Positions 36,747-47,809 of a stretch of 64,000 nucleotides of DNA are shown here, in pieces. The notes beneath the pieces are model-generated. The model was given only the letters and a program-made list of their open reading frames with translations. It did no database searches and was not told the DNA's origin. Within the stretch, counting starts at the first letter, position 1. Every line of letters begins with the position of its first letter. The translations under genes and the position numbers were made by a program. The DNA is from Microbulbifer litoralis (GTDB lineage: Bacteria; Pseudomonadota; Gammaproteobacteria; Pseudomonadales; Cellvibrionaceae), in the NCBI RefSeq assembly GCF_023634065.1, contig NZ_JALKCV010000002.1:372001-436000 (forward strand), given 5' to 3'.

Positions 36747-39700
36747 ATGTCTGTTTTACTCCCGGATGCCAGTCCTGAGCGGCGGCAATTCTGTCAAAGT
36801 CCCTGGATCTCAGCCCTGCAATTGGCAGTGCTGGGTGCCGTTTTTGTCGTGGTGTGCAAGAAGCTCCTGAGTTCGGAAGTGGGCGCCGCACCCATCTGGT
36901 ACGCCGATGCCATCGCCATCGCCTACCTCTATCGCTCGCCGGTGCGCGACTGGCCGCTGTTGCTCGCCGCGTACGTGGCGGGCAACGTCGTCGCTGGCGC
37001 GTCGATCAATTTCGGCGTGGATGTGGCGCTGATCTATACCTGCGTGGGATTGACGGAAATCCTGCTGGCCGCCGCGCTGCTGCGGCGTTTCTGCCCGGAG
37101 GAGGACCGCTTCGACGAGTTGCGCCGCTGGCTGCGTTTCACGTTTTTCTCGGCGATAGTGCCGCCGCTGGCCAGCGCCGGCATCGGTTCGGCGATCGCCT
37201 CGGTGCGGATGGATGTGCCCTACGCATCGCTGGTCCTGCCCTGGTACCTGGCGGATGCAATCGGCATCCTGGTACTGCTGCCGCTGGCGCTGCACTGCCG
37301 GCCCGAGAATCTGCGCGCGGCGCTGGGCCCGGCGCTGCTGGGGCGTTTCCTGGCGGTGTCGGCGGTTGCCATCGGTTCGGTGTTCGTGCTGCTGGAGGTG
37401 GCGCTGTTGCCGTTCGTGTTCGTGTCGCTGCCGCTGATCTGGGCCGCGACCCGGCTGCCGGTATTACAGACCCTGCTGCTGGTCTTCCTGACCGTGACGG
37501 CCCTGGTTTTCCGCTACGTGGGGGTGGAGGCGCACCCCAACCCGGCGCTGATGTCCGGGTCCCTGCAACCGCACACCGCTTCGCTGGTCCTGTCTATTTT
37601 CGTCGCCACGCTGCCGGCCTACGCGATGGCGCTGTACACCAACATCGAGCGCAACCGCAACGCGCGCATTGTCGAGGTGGAAAGCAGTTTCCGTGCCGCG
37701 GTGGAAAACTCGCGCATCGGCATGCTGCTGGTGTCGCTGGAGGGGCGGATACTGCAGGCGAACCGCAGTTTCGGTGAATTCCTGCAGTACTCCAGCGGTG
37801 AGCTTGAAGGGCGCAGTGTCTTCGATATCACCTGTCGGGAAGACCGGGACAGCAGCCGCGCCTTCTGGCGGGATTTTGTCAGCGGGCGCCAGCAGGCCCC
37901 GCACCTGGAGCTGCGCTACCTGCGCAGGGATGGTGCGGTGGTCTGGGGGCACCTGAGTTTCTGCCACGCCCGGGATGTGAACGGAGAGCCGCTGTATTCG
38001 GTTGCCCAGATCGAGGATATCGACTGGCGCAAGCGCAGCGAGGCCAGTCTGATGGAGGCCAAGGAGCGCCTGCAGGTGACCTTGTCCTCGATCGCCGATG
38101 CGGTCATTGCCACCGATGTGCAGCGGCATATCAATTTCATGAACCCGGTGGCGGAACAGATGACCGGGATTGGTTTCGAGGAGGCCCGTGGGCAGCCGAT
38201 CGAATCGGTGTTTCATATCACTCGGGGGCGCGATGGTAAGCCGCTGGATCACGCGGTGGCCGAGTGTCTCCAGCGCGGCGAAATCGTCTACGGCGCCGAT
38301 GGCACTGTGCTGCACAGCCGCGACGGCCGCACCTACGATATCAAGCACTCCGCCTCACCGCTTAAAAACGAGCGCGGTGCGCTGCTGGGGGCGGTCACTG
38401 TATTCCAGGATGTGAGCGAGTCGCGGCAGTTGATCCGGCAATTGAGCTACAAGGCCTCCCACGATGACCTGACCGGATTGCCGAATCGCGACGCCTTCAA
38501 GCGCGAGCTCCTGGATGCAATCGACAGTGTGCGCGGCGGTGACCGTTGTCATTCGCTCGCCTACATCGACCTGGACCGTTTCAAGGTGGTCAACGACAGC
38601 GCCGGGCACCTGGCCGGGGATGCGCTGTTGAAAAAGGTCAGCAAGTACCTGCGCGGCCTGTTGCGTGCGTCCGACAGTGTCGCGCGCCTGGGCGGGGACG
38701 AGTTCGGCCTGCTGTTCCGCCACTGCAATGCAGAACAGGCAAAACTGCGTTGCGAGCAGTTGATTCGCCAGATTGTCTCCCTGCGTTTCCCCTGGAACGA
38801 ACGCATCTACGATGTGGGGGCCAGTGTCGGTATTACCGAAATCAATCGCCACAACGACCGGCTCGGCGATCTCCTCAGCCAGGCGGATGTCGCCTGTTAC
38901 TCGGCCAAGCACGCCAGCCGCGGCACGGTGATGATCTACGAGCGGGAGCAGAGCGCGGCCGCCGACCAGCACCGGGAAATCATCATGGCATCCGCTATTC
39001 GCGAGGCCCTCGACGAGCGCCGGCTGGCTCTCTGCGTGCAGCCGATCGCGGCCACCGGCAATATCGTCGCGATCAATCACTACGAAGTGCTGGTTCGGAT
39101 GGTGGACGATTACGGCAGCCTGATCCTGCCGGCGGCGTTTATTCCCGCGGCGGAGCGCTACGGGCTGATGCCGCAGATCGATCGCTGGGTAGTGGACGAG
39201 GTACTGGTGCGGCGTGCTGCAGAAGTAGCCCGCGCGGGGCTGCACTTCTCCCTGAATATTTCCGCCGATGCGCTCGGGGATGGCAGCTTCCAGTCCCACC
39301 TGATCGAGGTGCTGGAAAAAACGTCGATCCCCCTGTCCCGCGTGGGGTTCGAGATTACCGAGACCGCGGTCATCAATCAACTGGAAAACGCCGGCTATTT
39401 TGTCGCCCGGCTGCGGGAGATGGGCTGCAAGGTGGCGTTGGATGATTTTGGCAACGGTCTCAGCTCGTTCAACTACCTGAAGGCTTTCTCCGTCGACTTT
39501 ATCAAGATCGACGGCAGCTTTGTGCGGCAGGTGGAATCGAACTTTGTCGATTCGATCATCGTCGAGTCAATTCACCAGGTGGCGCATCGCCTGGGGGCGC
39601 AGACCATTGCCGAGTATGTGGAGGACGCCTCTACCGAGGCCAGGCTGCGCACTATCGGTGTCGACCTGGTGCAGGGCTACCATATCGGCCGGCCGAAGCC

Positions 39701-39764
39701 CCTGGAGGCGCTGTTGTCAGACGGGTGCGAGGTAAAGCAGCTGGCGGTTGCCGCCAGTGATTGA
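36747..39764 (+). CDS. MASE1-PAS-PAS-GGDEF-EAL c-di-GMP signalling protein
   Basis: This protein of about 1005 residues has an N-terminal MASE1 membrane sensor of about eight helices (QLAVLGAVFVVVCKKLLSSE, with APIWYADAIAIAYLYRSP). Two PAS domains follow (about 340-440 and 450-580), then GGDEF and EAL domains. The GGDEF motif is intact near residue 648 with RASD as inhibitory RxxD five residues before. In the EAL domain, EVLVR replaces EALLR, but the metal and catalytic residues (SLNIS, EITET, LDDFGNGLSS, DFIKIDG, VQGYHIGRP) are kept, so phosphodiesterase activity is likely. The ATG at 36747 follows GAGG; the frame is open to 36630. Confidence 0.93.
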   Translation: MSVLLPDASPERRQFCQSPWISALQLAVLGAVFVVVCKKLLSSEVGAAPIWYADAIAIAYLYRSPVRDWPLLLAAYVAGNVVAGASINFGVDVALIYTCVGLTEILLAAALLRRFCPEEDRFDELRRWLRFTFFSAIVPPLASAGIGSAIASVRMDVPYASLVLPWYLADAIGILVLLPLALHCRPENLRAALGPALLGRFLAVSAVAIGSVFVLLEVALLPFVFVSLPLIWAATRLPVLQTLLLVFLTVTALVFRYVGVEAHPNPALMSGSLQPHTASLVLSIFVATLPAYAMALYTNIERNRNARIVEVESSFRAAVENSRIGMLLVSLEGRILQANRSFGEFLQYSSGELEGRSVFDITCREDRDSSRAFWRDFVSGRQQAPHLELRYLRRDGAVVWGHLSFCHARDVNGEPLYSVAQIEDIDWRKRSEASLMEAKERLQVTLSSIADAVIATDVQRHINFMNPVAEQMTGIGFEEARGQPIESVFHITRGRDGKPLDHAVAECLQRGEIVYGADGTVLHSRDGRTYDIKHSASPLKNERGALLGAVTVFQDVSESRQLIRQLSYKASHDDLTGLPNRDAFKRELLDAIDSVRGGDRCHSLAYIDLDRFKVVNDSAGHLAGDALLKKVSKYLRGLLRASDSVARLGGDEFGLLFRHCNAEQAKLRCEQLIRQIVSLRFPWNERIYDVGASVGITEINRHNDRLGDLLSQADVACYSAKHASRGTVMIYEREQSAAADQHREIIMASAIREALDERRLALCVQPIAATGNIVAINHYEVLVRMVDDYGSLILPAAFIPAAERYGLMPQIDRWVVDEVLVRRAAEVARAGLHFSLNISADALGDGSFQSHLIEVLEKTSIPLSRVGFEITETAVINQLENAGYFVARLREMGCKVALDDFGNGLSSFNYLKAFSVDFIKIDGSFVRQVESNFVDSIIVESIHQVAHRLGAQTIAEYVEDASTEARLRTIGVDLVQGYHIGRPKPLEALLSDGCEVKQLAVAASD

Positions 39765-39791
39765 CGGCTCCTTCCCGCGGCGCCCCGGGAA

Positions 39792-40595
39792 TTACCGCAC
39801 CGAGCCCAGGTGCTTGCCGACAATCTGCAGCAGCGGCTTGAATGCCTTGGGGGTGGCGCAGACCAGGTGACCGGAGTCCAGGTAGCCGTCGCCGCCGCGG
39901 AAATCGCTGATCAGGCCGCCGGCCTCTTTGACCAGCAGCGAGCCGGCGGCGATATCCCAGCTGTTCAGGTACATTTCCCAGAAACCGTCGAAGCGGCCCG
40001 CGGCCACATAGGCCAGGTCCAGCGCCGCGGCGCCCGGGCGGCGGATGCCGGCGGTCTGGCCGGCGATCTCTTTCAGTGCCGCCAGGTAGGAATCCATATT
40101 CTCCAGTGCCGGGCCATTGAACGGGATACCGGTACCGATCAGGCCACCGCGCAGGTTCTGGCGACCGGAGACGCGGATGCGGCGGCCGTTCAGGGCCGCG
40201 CCGCGGCCGCGGCTGGCAGTGAACTCCTCACGCTTGATCGGGTCCAGCACCACCGCGTGTTCGATGCGACCGCGGTAGCGGCAGGCGATGGAGACGGCGA
40301 ATTGCGGAATGCCGTGGATAAAGTTGGTGGTGCCGTCGAGCGGGTCGATGATCCACTCGTAGTCCGGCTCGGCGCCCTCGAGAACGCCGCTCTCCTCCGC
40401 GTGGATGCTGTGTTTGGGGTAGGCCTTGCGCAGGTGGTAGATGATCTCCTGCTCGCAGGCCTTGTCCACTTCGGTGACGAAATCGTTGCGGCCCTTCTCC
40501 TCGAATTTGGTCAGGTCGCTGCGCTCCCAGGCCCGTTCAATCAGTTCTCCGGCCTTGCGCGCCGCGCGCAGGGCAATATTCAGCATGGGTTCCAT
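39792..40595 (-). CDS. suhB: Inositol-1-monophosphatase SuhB
   Basis: This 267-residue protein begins MEPMLNIALRAARKAGELIE as SuhB proteins do. It has the IMPase metal sites WIIDPLDGTTNFIHGIPQF and WDIAAGSLLVKEAGG. It hydrolyses inositol phosphates in vitro and in bacteria also joins the rRNA antitermination complex with Nus factors. The divergent neighbour is trmJ, a conserved arrangement upstream of the isc operon. Length and motifs are normal. Confidence 0.95.
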   Translation of the reverse strand: MEPMLNIALRAARKAGELIERAWERSDLTKFEEKGRNDFVTEVDKACEQEIIYHLRKAYPKHSIHAEESGVLEGAEPDYEWIIDPLDGTTNFIHGIPQFAVSIACRYRGRIEHAVVLDPIKREEFTASRGRGAALNGRRIRVSGRQNLRGGLIGTGIPFNGPALENMDSYLAALKEIAGQTAGIRRPGAAALDLAYVAAGRFDGFWEMYLNSWDIAAGSLLVKEAGGLISDFRGGDGYLDSGHLVCATPKAFKPLLQIVGKHLGSVR

Positions 40596-40775
40596 AGCTA
40601 TTCCGCACAGTGGTGGTTGGGGGATTCGTAAAAAGCGGGAGCAGCGAGCAGCAACTCCGGGTCGGGCATCGATAGGTCTGGCGCATCGTCGCGCCGGCCG
40701 CGGGGCGCCGACGGCGGCGATTGTAGGGATTCCCGCGCACTTTTGCTACACTCGCGCGCCGCTAACGACCGACTA

Positions 40776-41573
40776 ATGCATACCAGTATGGCCAACTCGT
40801 CCCCGGATCTCTCTCCCCTCGACAATGTGCGCGTGGTGCTCGTCAACACGGCCCACCCCGGCAATATCGGTGGCGCGGCCCGCGCGCTGAAGAACATGGG
40901 CCTCAGCCAACTCTACCTGGTGGCGCCGCGGGAGTTCCCCGCCGCCAACGCCATCTGGCGGGCTTCCAGTGCCGCGGACCTGCTGGACAGTGCCGTGGTG
41001 GTGGACACGCTGGAAGAAGCGGTGGCCGATTGCGGCCTGGTGGTGGGAACCAGCGCCCGTGAACGCCGCATCCCCTGGCCGCTGCTGACCCCGCGGGAGT
41101 GTGGTGCCCGCACCGTGGCCGAGGCACAGAGCCATCCGGTGGCGCTGGTGTTCGGGCGCGAGGACCGCGGCCTGACCAACGAGGAGCTGCAGGTCTGCAA
41201 CTACCACGTGCATATCCCATCCAATCCGGACTACAGCTCGCTGAACCTGGCCACCGCGGTGCAGGTGCTGGCCTACGAGGTGCGCGTGGCCGCACTGGAA
41301 GCGGGCAGGGGGGGCGAGCTCAGCTACGCGGACTGGGACAGGCCGCCGGCCAAAGCGAGCGATATGGAACTCTACTACGAGCACCTGCAGCAGGCCCTGG
41401 GCGAGCTCGGTTTTATCGACCCGGACAACCCGCGCCAGACCATGACGCGCCTGCGCCGACTGTTCAGTCGCGTGCGTCCGGACGATATGGAGCTGGGGAT
41501 ATTGCGCGGCATGCTGACGGCGATCCAGAACCATATTCACCGCACTGGAGGCAAGGGCAGGCCGGATGATTGA
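40776..41573 (+). CDS. trmJ: tRNA (cytidine/uridine-2'-O-)-methyltransferase TrmJ
   Basis: This 265-residue SPOUT methyltransferase modifies position 32 of certain tRNAs. The knotted fold motifs are visible: NVRVVLVNTAHPGNIGGAAR near the N-terminus, VALVFGREDRGLTNEEL, and IPSNPDYSSLNLATAVQVLAYE. A C-terminal helical extension (from about 190) typical of TrmJ follows. Start is ATG 40776 or 40788; neither has a strong ribosome site. It precedes iscR by about 240 bp, as in many gammaproteobacteria. Confidence 0.94.
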   Translation: MHTSMANSSPDLSPLDNVRVVLVNTAHPGNIGGAARALKNMGLSQLYLVAPREFPAANAIWRASSAADLLDSAVVVDTLEEAVADCGLVVGTSARERRIPWPLLTPRECGARTVAEAQSHPVALVFGREDRGLTNEELQVCNYHVHIPSNPDYSSLNLATAVQVLAYEVRVAALEAGRGGELSYADWDRPPAKASDMELYYEHLQQALGELGFIDPDNPRQTMTRLRRLFSRVRPDDMELGILRGMLTAIQNHIHRTGGKGRPDD

Positions 41574-41710
41574 TGCGGAAGGCCGCCGTGGCTGCGGGCA
41601 GTTCCGCGACTGAGAGGCATGAACGCCTGGTCGCGGTGGAGATATTGCAGTCCGGCATCAACTATCTCCGCGTATTCCGCATTCATCGTTCAGCGTTCCG
41701 CATTTGGGAA

Positions 41711-41760
41711 ATACCTGACTCCGATACCCGGTTATATACTTGACTGGGTTGCTGGGTTAT
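41711..41760 (+). promoter_or_regulatory. Two adjacent IscR type-1-like boxes and promoter of iscR
   Basis: Two 25-bp boxes stand end to end, 41711-41735 and 41736-41760. Each begins ATAC[CT]TGACT and ends GGTTAT, and each agrees at 19 of 25 positions with the IscR type-1 consensus by my count. The second contains TTGACT (41740-41745), which could be the -35, with a weak -10 around 41761-41768. This supports repression of the isc operon by holo-IscR. Confidence 0.65.
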
Positions 41761-41812
41761 TACATACTCCCGCCCCGATCGGATAAGGGCTGTAGATCAG
41801 TCGGGAGCTGAT

Positions 41813-42292
41813 ATGCGTTTGACAACCAAAGGCCGCTACGCGGTCACGGCGATGCTGGACCTGGCGCTGCACGCCGGTCGCGGCCCTATCAGCCTGGCGG
41901 ATATCTCAAAACGCCAGGGGATCTCCCTGTCTTACCTGGAACAGTTGTTCTCCCGCCTGCGGCAGTCCGGCCTGGTTTCCAGTGTGCGCGGCCCCGGTGG
42001 CGGCTATCGCCTGGCGCGTGCCGGCGGCGAGATCTATGTGGCCCAGATTGTCGATGCGGTCAACGAGTCCGTGGATGCCACCAGCTGCGGCGGCAACAGC
42101 GATTGCGCCGGTGGCGAACAGTGCCTCACCCACTACCTGTGGTGTGACCTCAGCGACCAGATACACAGCTTCCTGAACGGTATCAGTCTCGCCGACCTGG
42201 TGGCGCGGGCCGAGGTGCAGGAAGTGGCGCGGCGCCAGGAACTGCGCGACGCGCCGGAACAGAAAGTGGCGGTGATCGGCGGCTTACAGTAA
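41813..42292 (+). CDS. iscR: Fe-S cluster-sensing regulator IscR
   Basis: This 159-residue Rrf2-family regulator has the N-terminal winged helix ([20 protein letters not shown], then [30 protein letters not shown]). The cluster ligands are three Cys spaced C-x5-C-x5-C (CGGNSDC, CAGGEQC) followed by the His of CLTHY. It represses the isc operon when carrying 2Fe-2S and activates other genes as the apo form. It leads the operon, with iscS about 90 bp downstream. Confidence 0.97.
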   Translation: MRLTTKGRYAVTAMLDLALHAGRGPISLADISKRQGISLSYLEQLFSRLRQSGLVSSVRGPGGGYRLARAGGEIYVAQIVDAVNESVDATSCGGNSDCAGGEQCLTHYLWCDLSDQIHSFLNGISLADLVARAEVQEVARRQELRDAPEQKVAVIGGLQ

Positions 42293-42379
42293 GGTGCGCG
42301 CCGCCGGACCGCCGGTTTTGCCAGAATTCAGCAAGTACAGCACTCGAGTTAACAGCACAGTGCGCGGAGAGAGATAAGT

Positions 42380-43594
42380 ATGAAGCTTCCCATCTACCTG
42401 GACTATTCGGCTACCTGCCCGGTGGACCCCCGCGTCGCCAGCAAAATGGCGGAGCAGATGACCATGGAGGGCAACTTCGGCAACCCCGCGTCCCGCTCCC
42501 ACCTGTTCGGCTGGAAAGCGGAAGAGGCGGTCGAGGACGCGCGTCGCCAGGTCGCCGACCTGGTCAATGCCGACCCGCGCGAAATCGTCTGGACCAGCGG
42601 TGCCACCGAATCCGACAACCTGGCAATCAAGGGCGCGGCCCACTTCTACCAGGGCCGCGGCAAGCACATCATCACCTCCAAGATCGAGCACAAGGCGGTG
42701 CTGGACACCTGCCGTCAGCTGGAGCGGGAGGGCTTTGAAGTCACCTACCTGAATCCCCGTGAAGACGGCATCGTCTACCCGGAGCAGGTGGAGGAAGCGC
42801 TGCGCGAGGACACCATCCTGGTGAGCCTGATGCACGTCAACAACGAAATCGGCGTGATCAACGACATCGCCGCCATCGGCGAGATCTGCCGCGCGAAGAA
42901 AGTGATCTTCCACGTGGACGCGGCCCAGAGTGCCGGCAAGCTGCCGATCGACCTGGCGGAAATGAAAGTCGACCTGATGTCCTTCTCCGGCCACAAGGTA
43001 TACGGCCCCAAGGGGATCGGTGCCCTGTACGTGCGCCGCAAGCCGCGGGTGCGCATCGAGGCGCAGATCCACGGCGGCGGCCACGAGCGCGGCATGCGTT
43101 CCGGCACCCTGCCGACCCACCAGATCGTGGGCATGGGCGAGGCCTTCCGTATCGCCAAAGAGGAAATGGCGGCGGAAAACGAGCGCCTGCTGATGCTGCG
43201 CAACCGCTTCTGGGACCAGATCAGCGATATGGAAGAGGTCCATATCAACGGCTCCCTCGAGCAGCGGGTGGTCGGCAACCTGAACGTGAGCTTCGCCTTC
43301 GTCGAGGGCGAGAGCCTGATCATGTCGCTGAAGGACCTGGCGATTTCCTCCGGCTCCGCCTGTACCTCCGCCAGCCTCGAGCCCAGCTACGTACTGCGCG
43401 CGCTGGGCGTCAACGACGAAATGGCCCACAGCTCCCTGCGTTTCAGCTTCGGCCGTTTCACCACCGAAAGCGACGTGGACACCGCCGCCGCGGAAGTGCG
43501 CAAGGCGGTGGAAAAACTGCGCGAACTGTCGCCCCTGTGGGACATGTACAAAGACGGCATCGATCTCAATACCATTGAGTGGGCCGCTCATTAA
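42380..43594 (+). CDS. iscS: Cysteine desulfurase IscS
   Basis: This 404-residue PLP enzyme removes sulfur from cysteine and passes it to IscU. The PLP lysine is in [18 protein letters not shown] and the active-site Cys loop is [20 protein letters not shown]. The N-terminus [19 protein letters not shown] is typical. The ribosome site is GGAGAGAGA. Length equals E. coli IscS. Confidence 0.98.
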   Translation: MKLPIYLDYSATCPVDPRVASKMAEQMTMEGNFGNPASRSHLFGWKAEEAVEDARRQVADLVNADPREIVWTSGATESDNLAIKGAAHFYQGRGKHIITSKIEHKAVLDTCRQLEREGFEVTYLNPREDGIVYPEQVEEALREDTILVSLMHVNNEIGVINDIAAIGEICRAKKVIFHVDAAQSAGKLPIDLAEMKVDLMSFSGHKVYGPKGIGALYVRRKPRVRIEAQIHGGGHERGMRSGTLPTHQIVGMGEAFRIAKEEMAAENERLLMLRNRFWDQISDMEEVHINGSLEQRVVGNLNVSFAFVEGESLIMSLKDLAISSGSACTSASLEPSYVLRALGVNDEMAHSSLRFSFGRFTTESDVDTAAAEVRKAVEKLRELSPLWDMYKDGIDLNTIEWAAH

Positions 43595-43628
43595 TTCCGC
43601 ACCGGCAAAGATTTAGGAGATAAGAGTC

Positions 43629-44039
43629 ATGGCATACAGCGATAAAGTGATCGATCACTATGAACATCCCCGCAATGTCGGTCGTATGGACGACAAGGCG
43701 GACAACGTCGGCACCGGCATGGTCGGCGCGCCGGCCTGTGGCGATGTGATGCGCCTGCAGATCCAGGTCAACGACGACGGCGTGATCGAGGATGCCAAGT
43801 TCAAGACCTACGGCTGCGGCTCCGCCATTGCCTCCAGCTCCCTGCTGACCGAGTGGGTCAAGGGCAAGAGCATCGACGAGGCGGAGCAGATCAAGAACAC
43901 CGCCATCGCCGAGGAACTGGCATTGCCGCCGGTAAAAATTCACTGCTCTGTACTGGCGGAAGACGCCATCAAGGCCGCCGTGAAGAGCATTCGCGAAAAG
44001 CGCGGCCAACTGGCCGGTGACGCAAAAGAGGCCGGTTGA
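43629..44039 (+). CDS. iscU: Fe-S cluster scaffold IscU
   Basis: This 136-residue scaffold has the three cluster Cys: [20 protein letters not shown] and [11 protein letters not shown]. The HscA-recognition sequence LPPVK precedes the third. The start has AGGAG. It is 34 bp after iscS. The tail is slightly longer than in E. coli (KEAG end). Confidence 0.98.
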   Translation: MAYSDKVIDHYEHPRNVGRMDDKADNVGTGMVGAPACGDVMRLQIQVNDDGVIEDAKFKTYGCGSAIASSSLLTEWVKGKSIDEAEQIKNTAIAEELALPPVKIHCSVLAEDAIKAAVKSIREKRGQLAGDAKEAG

Positions 44040-44068
44040 TCGCGAGCGGAAGCAGTAGGGGAACCGCT

Positions 44069-44392
44069 ATGGCAATTACCATGACAGACGCGGCCCGGGA
44101 TCATATCCGGCGCCAGCTCGAGAAGCGCGGCAGTGGTATCGGCATCCGCGTCGGCATCAGGACCGCCGGCTGCTCGGGCATGGCCTATGTGCTCGAGTTC
44201 GTCGATCGGGCCGAACCGGAGGACCAGGTGTTCGAGCGCGACGACGTCAAGCTGGTCGTCGACCCGAAAAGCCTGGCCTACCTGGACGGTACCGAGCTGG
44301 ATTTCGTCAAGGAGGGGCTGAACGAAGGGTTTGCCTTCTCCAACCCCAACGTGAAAAACGAATGCGGCTGCGGCGAAAGCTTTCACGTGTGA
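44069..44392 (+). CDS. iscA: A-type Fe-S carrier IscA
   Basis: This 107-residue protein has the three conserved Cys of A-type carriers: [14 protein letters not shown] and the C-terminal NECGCGESF. It receives or stores clusters for transfer to 4Fe-4S proteins. The ATG at 44069 is chosen because the protein then begins [13 protein letters not shown] as in the family. A strong terminator follows, so it is the last gene before a break in the operon. Confidence 0.96.
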   Translation: MAITMTDAARDHIRRQLEKRGSGIGIRVGIRTAGCSGMAYVLEFVDRAEPEDQVFERDDVKLVVDPKSLAYLDGTELDFVKEGLNEGFAFSNPNVKNECGCGESFHV

Positions 44393-44412
44393 ATTTTCCG
44401 CTGCCGCCAGAG

Positions 44413-44444
44413 AGGCCGGGTGCGTCGCGCACGCCGGCCTTTTT
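44413..44444 (+). terminator. Intrinsic terminator between iscA and hscB
   Basis: AGGCCGG plus GTGCG pairs with CGCAC plus GCCGGCCT with one bulge and a 3-base loop, followed by TTTTT. It begins about 20 bp after iscA. Its position inside the isc gene set is unusual. Confidence 0.82.
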
Positions 44445-44453
44445 AATATGTTC

Positions 44454-44481
44454 GGGACTCGGGACTCGGGACTCGGGACTC
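44454..44481. repeat. Heptamer array B, 4 copies of GGGACTC
   Basis: Four exact copies stand between the iscA terminator and hscB, then GGGAG and a GTGCGCAC-type palindrome (about 44486-44506). Confidence 0.95.
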
Positions 44482-44533
44482 GGGAGGTGCGCACGGCGCG
44501 CCCTACGCATCTCCGAACTCCGAAACATGAGCG

Positions 44534-44556
44534 CCCCTCTCCCTCCGGGAGAGGGG
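44534..44556. other. Perfect hairpin before hscB
   Basis: CCCCTCTCCC, loop TCC, GGGAGAGGGG form a 10-bp stem ending 20 bp before the hscB ATG. A related sequence lies at about 56531-56570 before der, so this is also a dispersed element. It may influence hscB translation. Confidence 0.6.
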
Positions 44557-44576
44557 CCGGGGGAGAGGACAGGCCC

Positions 44577-45092
44577 ATGGCACAGACCTATTTCGAAATA
44601 TTCGGCCTGAAACCCGGCTTTGAAGTCGATCGCCGGGCCCTGGCCGAGCGCTACCGCGAGCTGCAGCGGGAATTTCACCCGGACAAGTACGCGTCGAAAT
44701 CCGATCGCGAGCAGCTGCTCGCCATGCAGTACGCGGCGCAGATCAACGAGGCCCACACAACGCTGCGCGATCCGGTACAGCGCGCCGCCTACCTGCTGAA
44801 ACTGGCCGGCGTCGAGGTCAGCCCCGAGCAAACGACCTCCGACGCCGAATTCCTGATGCAGCAGATGATGCTGCGCGAGCGCCTGGAGGACGTGCGTGGC
44901 GAAGCGGACCCGGCCGCCGCGCTGGACGAACTGGCCGATGAAGTACACGGCTTGTACAGCGGTGAACAGAAACATTTCGCCGAGGTCTTTGTCGCCGGCG
45001 ATCTCGACGCGGGCAAAGACTCCCTGCTCAAACTGCAGTTCCTGAGCAAGCTGCAGAAGCAGGTGGAAGAACTGGAAGAAGACCTGGACTGA
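44577..45092 (+). CDS. hscB: Co-chaperone HscB (J-protein)
   Basis: This 171-residue J-domain protein delivers IscU to HscA. The J-domain carries HPD in QREFHPDKYASKSDRE and begins YFEIFGLKPGFEVDR. The C-terminal domain has the HscB helices (VQRAAYLLKLAGVEV, LRERLEDVRGEADP). The start ATG at 44577 is set by family N-termini. It is separated from iscA by a terminator and repeats, so it may have its own promoter. Confidence 0.95.
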   Translation: MAQTYFEIFGLKPGFEVDRRALAERYRELQREFHPDKYASKSDREQLLAMQYAAQINEAHTTLRDPVQRAAYLLKLAGVEVSPEQTTSDAEFLMQQMMLRERLEDVRGEADPAAALDELADEVHGLYSGEQKHFAEVFVAGDLDAGKDSLLKLQFLSKLQKQVEELEEDLD

Positions 45093-45101
45093 AGATTTAC
45101 C

Positions 45102-46979
<1,878 letters not shown>

Positions 46980-46983
46980 TTTT

Positions 46984-47060
46984 GTAGGAGCCAGCCCGGC
47001 CGGCGATTGTCCTCCCGGACCATCGCCGGTTTCGCCCGCAGGCTGGGTTCCCGGACCACA
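46984..47060. repeat. REP-like palindrome between hscA and fdx
   Basis: TTGTAGGAGCCAGCC leads into CCGGCGAT, and ATCGCCGG then leads out to CAGGCTGGGTTCC, forming a long imperfect hairpin with a perfect 8-bp core. It resembles the TGTAGGAGC family of repeats found between genes in gammaproteobacteria. Confidence 0.65.
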
Positions 47061-47071
47061 GAGAGTCAGTT

Positions 47072-47410
47072 ATGCCGAAGATCGTATTTTTACCCCATGC
47101 CGAACTCTGCCCCGACGGCAAGGTTGTGGAAGTGGAACCCGGAGTCAGCGTTTGCGACGCGGCCCTGCAGAACGGTGTCGAGATCGAGCACGCCTGCGAA
47201 AAATCCTGTGCCTGCACCACCTGCCACGTGATCGTGCGCGAGGGCTTCGACTCGATGGAGGATCCGGACGAGCTGGAAGAGGACCTGCTGGACAAGGCCT
47301 GGGGCCTGGAGCCGGAATCCCGCCTGTCCTGCCAGGCCATCGTCGACGGCGAGGACCTGGTGGTCGAGATTCCCAAATACACCATCAACCAGGTATCCGA
47401 AAAACACTGA
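47072..47410 (+). CDS. fdx: ISC-type 2Fe-2S ferredoxin
   Basis: This 112-residue adrenodoxin-type ferredoxin supplies electrons for cluster assembly. Ligands lie in CEKSCACTTCHV and RLSCQA. The ISC subgroup features (ELCPDGKVVEVEPG, SMEDPDELEEDLLDKAWGLE) are present. The ribosome site is AGAGAG. It is followed 28 bp later by iscX. Confidence 0.97.
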   Translation: MPKIVFLPHAELCPDGKVVEVEPGVSVCDAALQNGVEIEHACEKSCACTTCHVIVREGFDSMEDPDELEEDLLDKAWGLEPESRLSCQAIVDGEDLVVEIPKYTINQVSEKH

Positions 47411-47438
47411 CGGAGCAGTCACTGCCGGGGAAAATACT

Positions 47439-47633
47439 ATGAAATGGACCGACATCAACGATATCGCCATCGAGCTGGTGGATACCCATCCGGATGTGGA
47501 CCCGCTGCGGGTCAACTTCGTCGACCTGCGCAACTGGGTGATCGAACTGCCCGGTTTCGACGACGACCCGGACCGCTGCGGCGAGAAAATCCTCGAGGCC
47601 ATCCAGGCGGCCTGGATCGAAGAGGCCGATTAG
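47439..47633 (+). CDS. iscX: IscX
   Basis: This 64-residue acidic protein begins MKWTDINDIAIELVDTHPDVD and contains the family core VNFVDLRNWVIELPGFDDDP. It binds IscS and iron and modulates cluster assembly. It ends the isc gene set. The start has GGGGAAAA upstream. Confidence 0.97.
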   Translation: MKWTDINDIAIELVDTHPDVDPLRVNFVDLRNWVIELPGFDDDPDRCGEKILEAIQAAWIEEAD

Positions 47634-47675
47634 CGGACCCGGGCGGAAATAGTACAAACTTCACGCACTAACGCG

Positions 47676-47761
47676 TATAATCCGCCGGCCGTCACCGACG
47701 GTTGTTCATTTATTGAGCTAAGTGAATATTGGGAAAGAGCAACTTATTGGTTGCTCTTTCC
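47676..47761 (+). promoter_or_regulatory. ndk promoter -10 and 12-bp leader hairpin
   Basis: A perfect TATAAT lies at 47676-47681 with only a weak -35 upstream. The leader of about 120 nt holds a perfect 12-bp stem (GGAAAGAGCAAC / GTTGCTCTTTCC, loop of 6) at 47732-47761. The hairpin ends 48 bp before the ndk ATG. It could be a regulatory leader or the end of the isc transcript. Confidence 0.55.
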
Positions 47762-47809
47762 GTATTGGAATTACAGATATCCCAGCAATCAGACAAATTG
47801 GAGAAAAAC

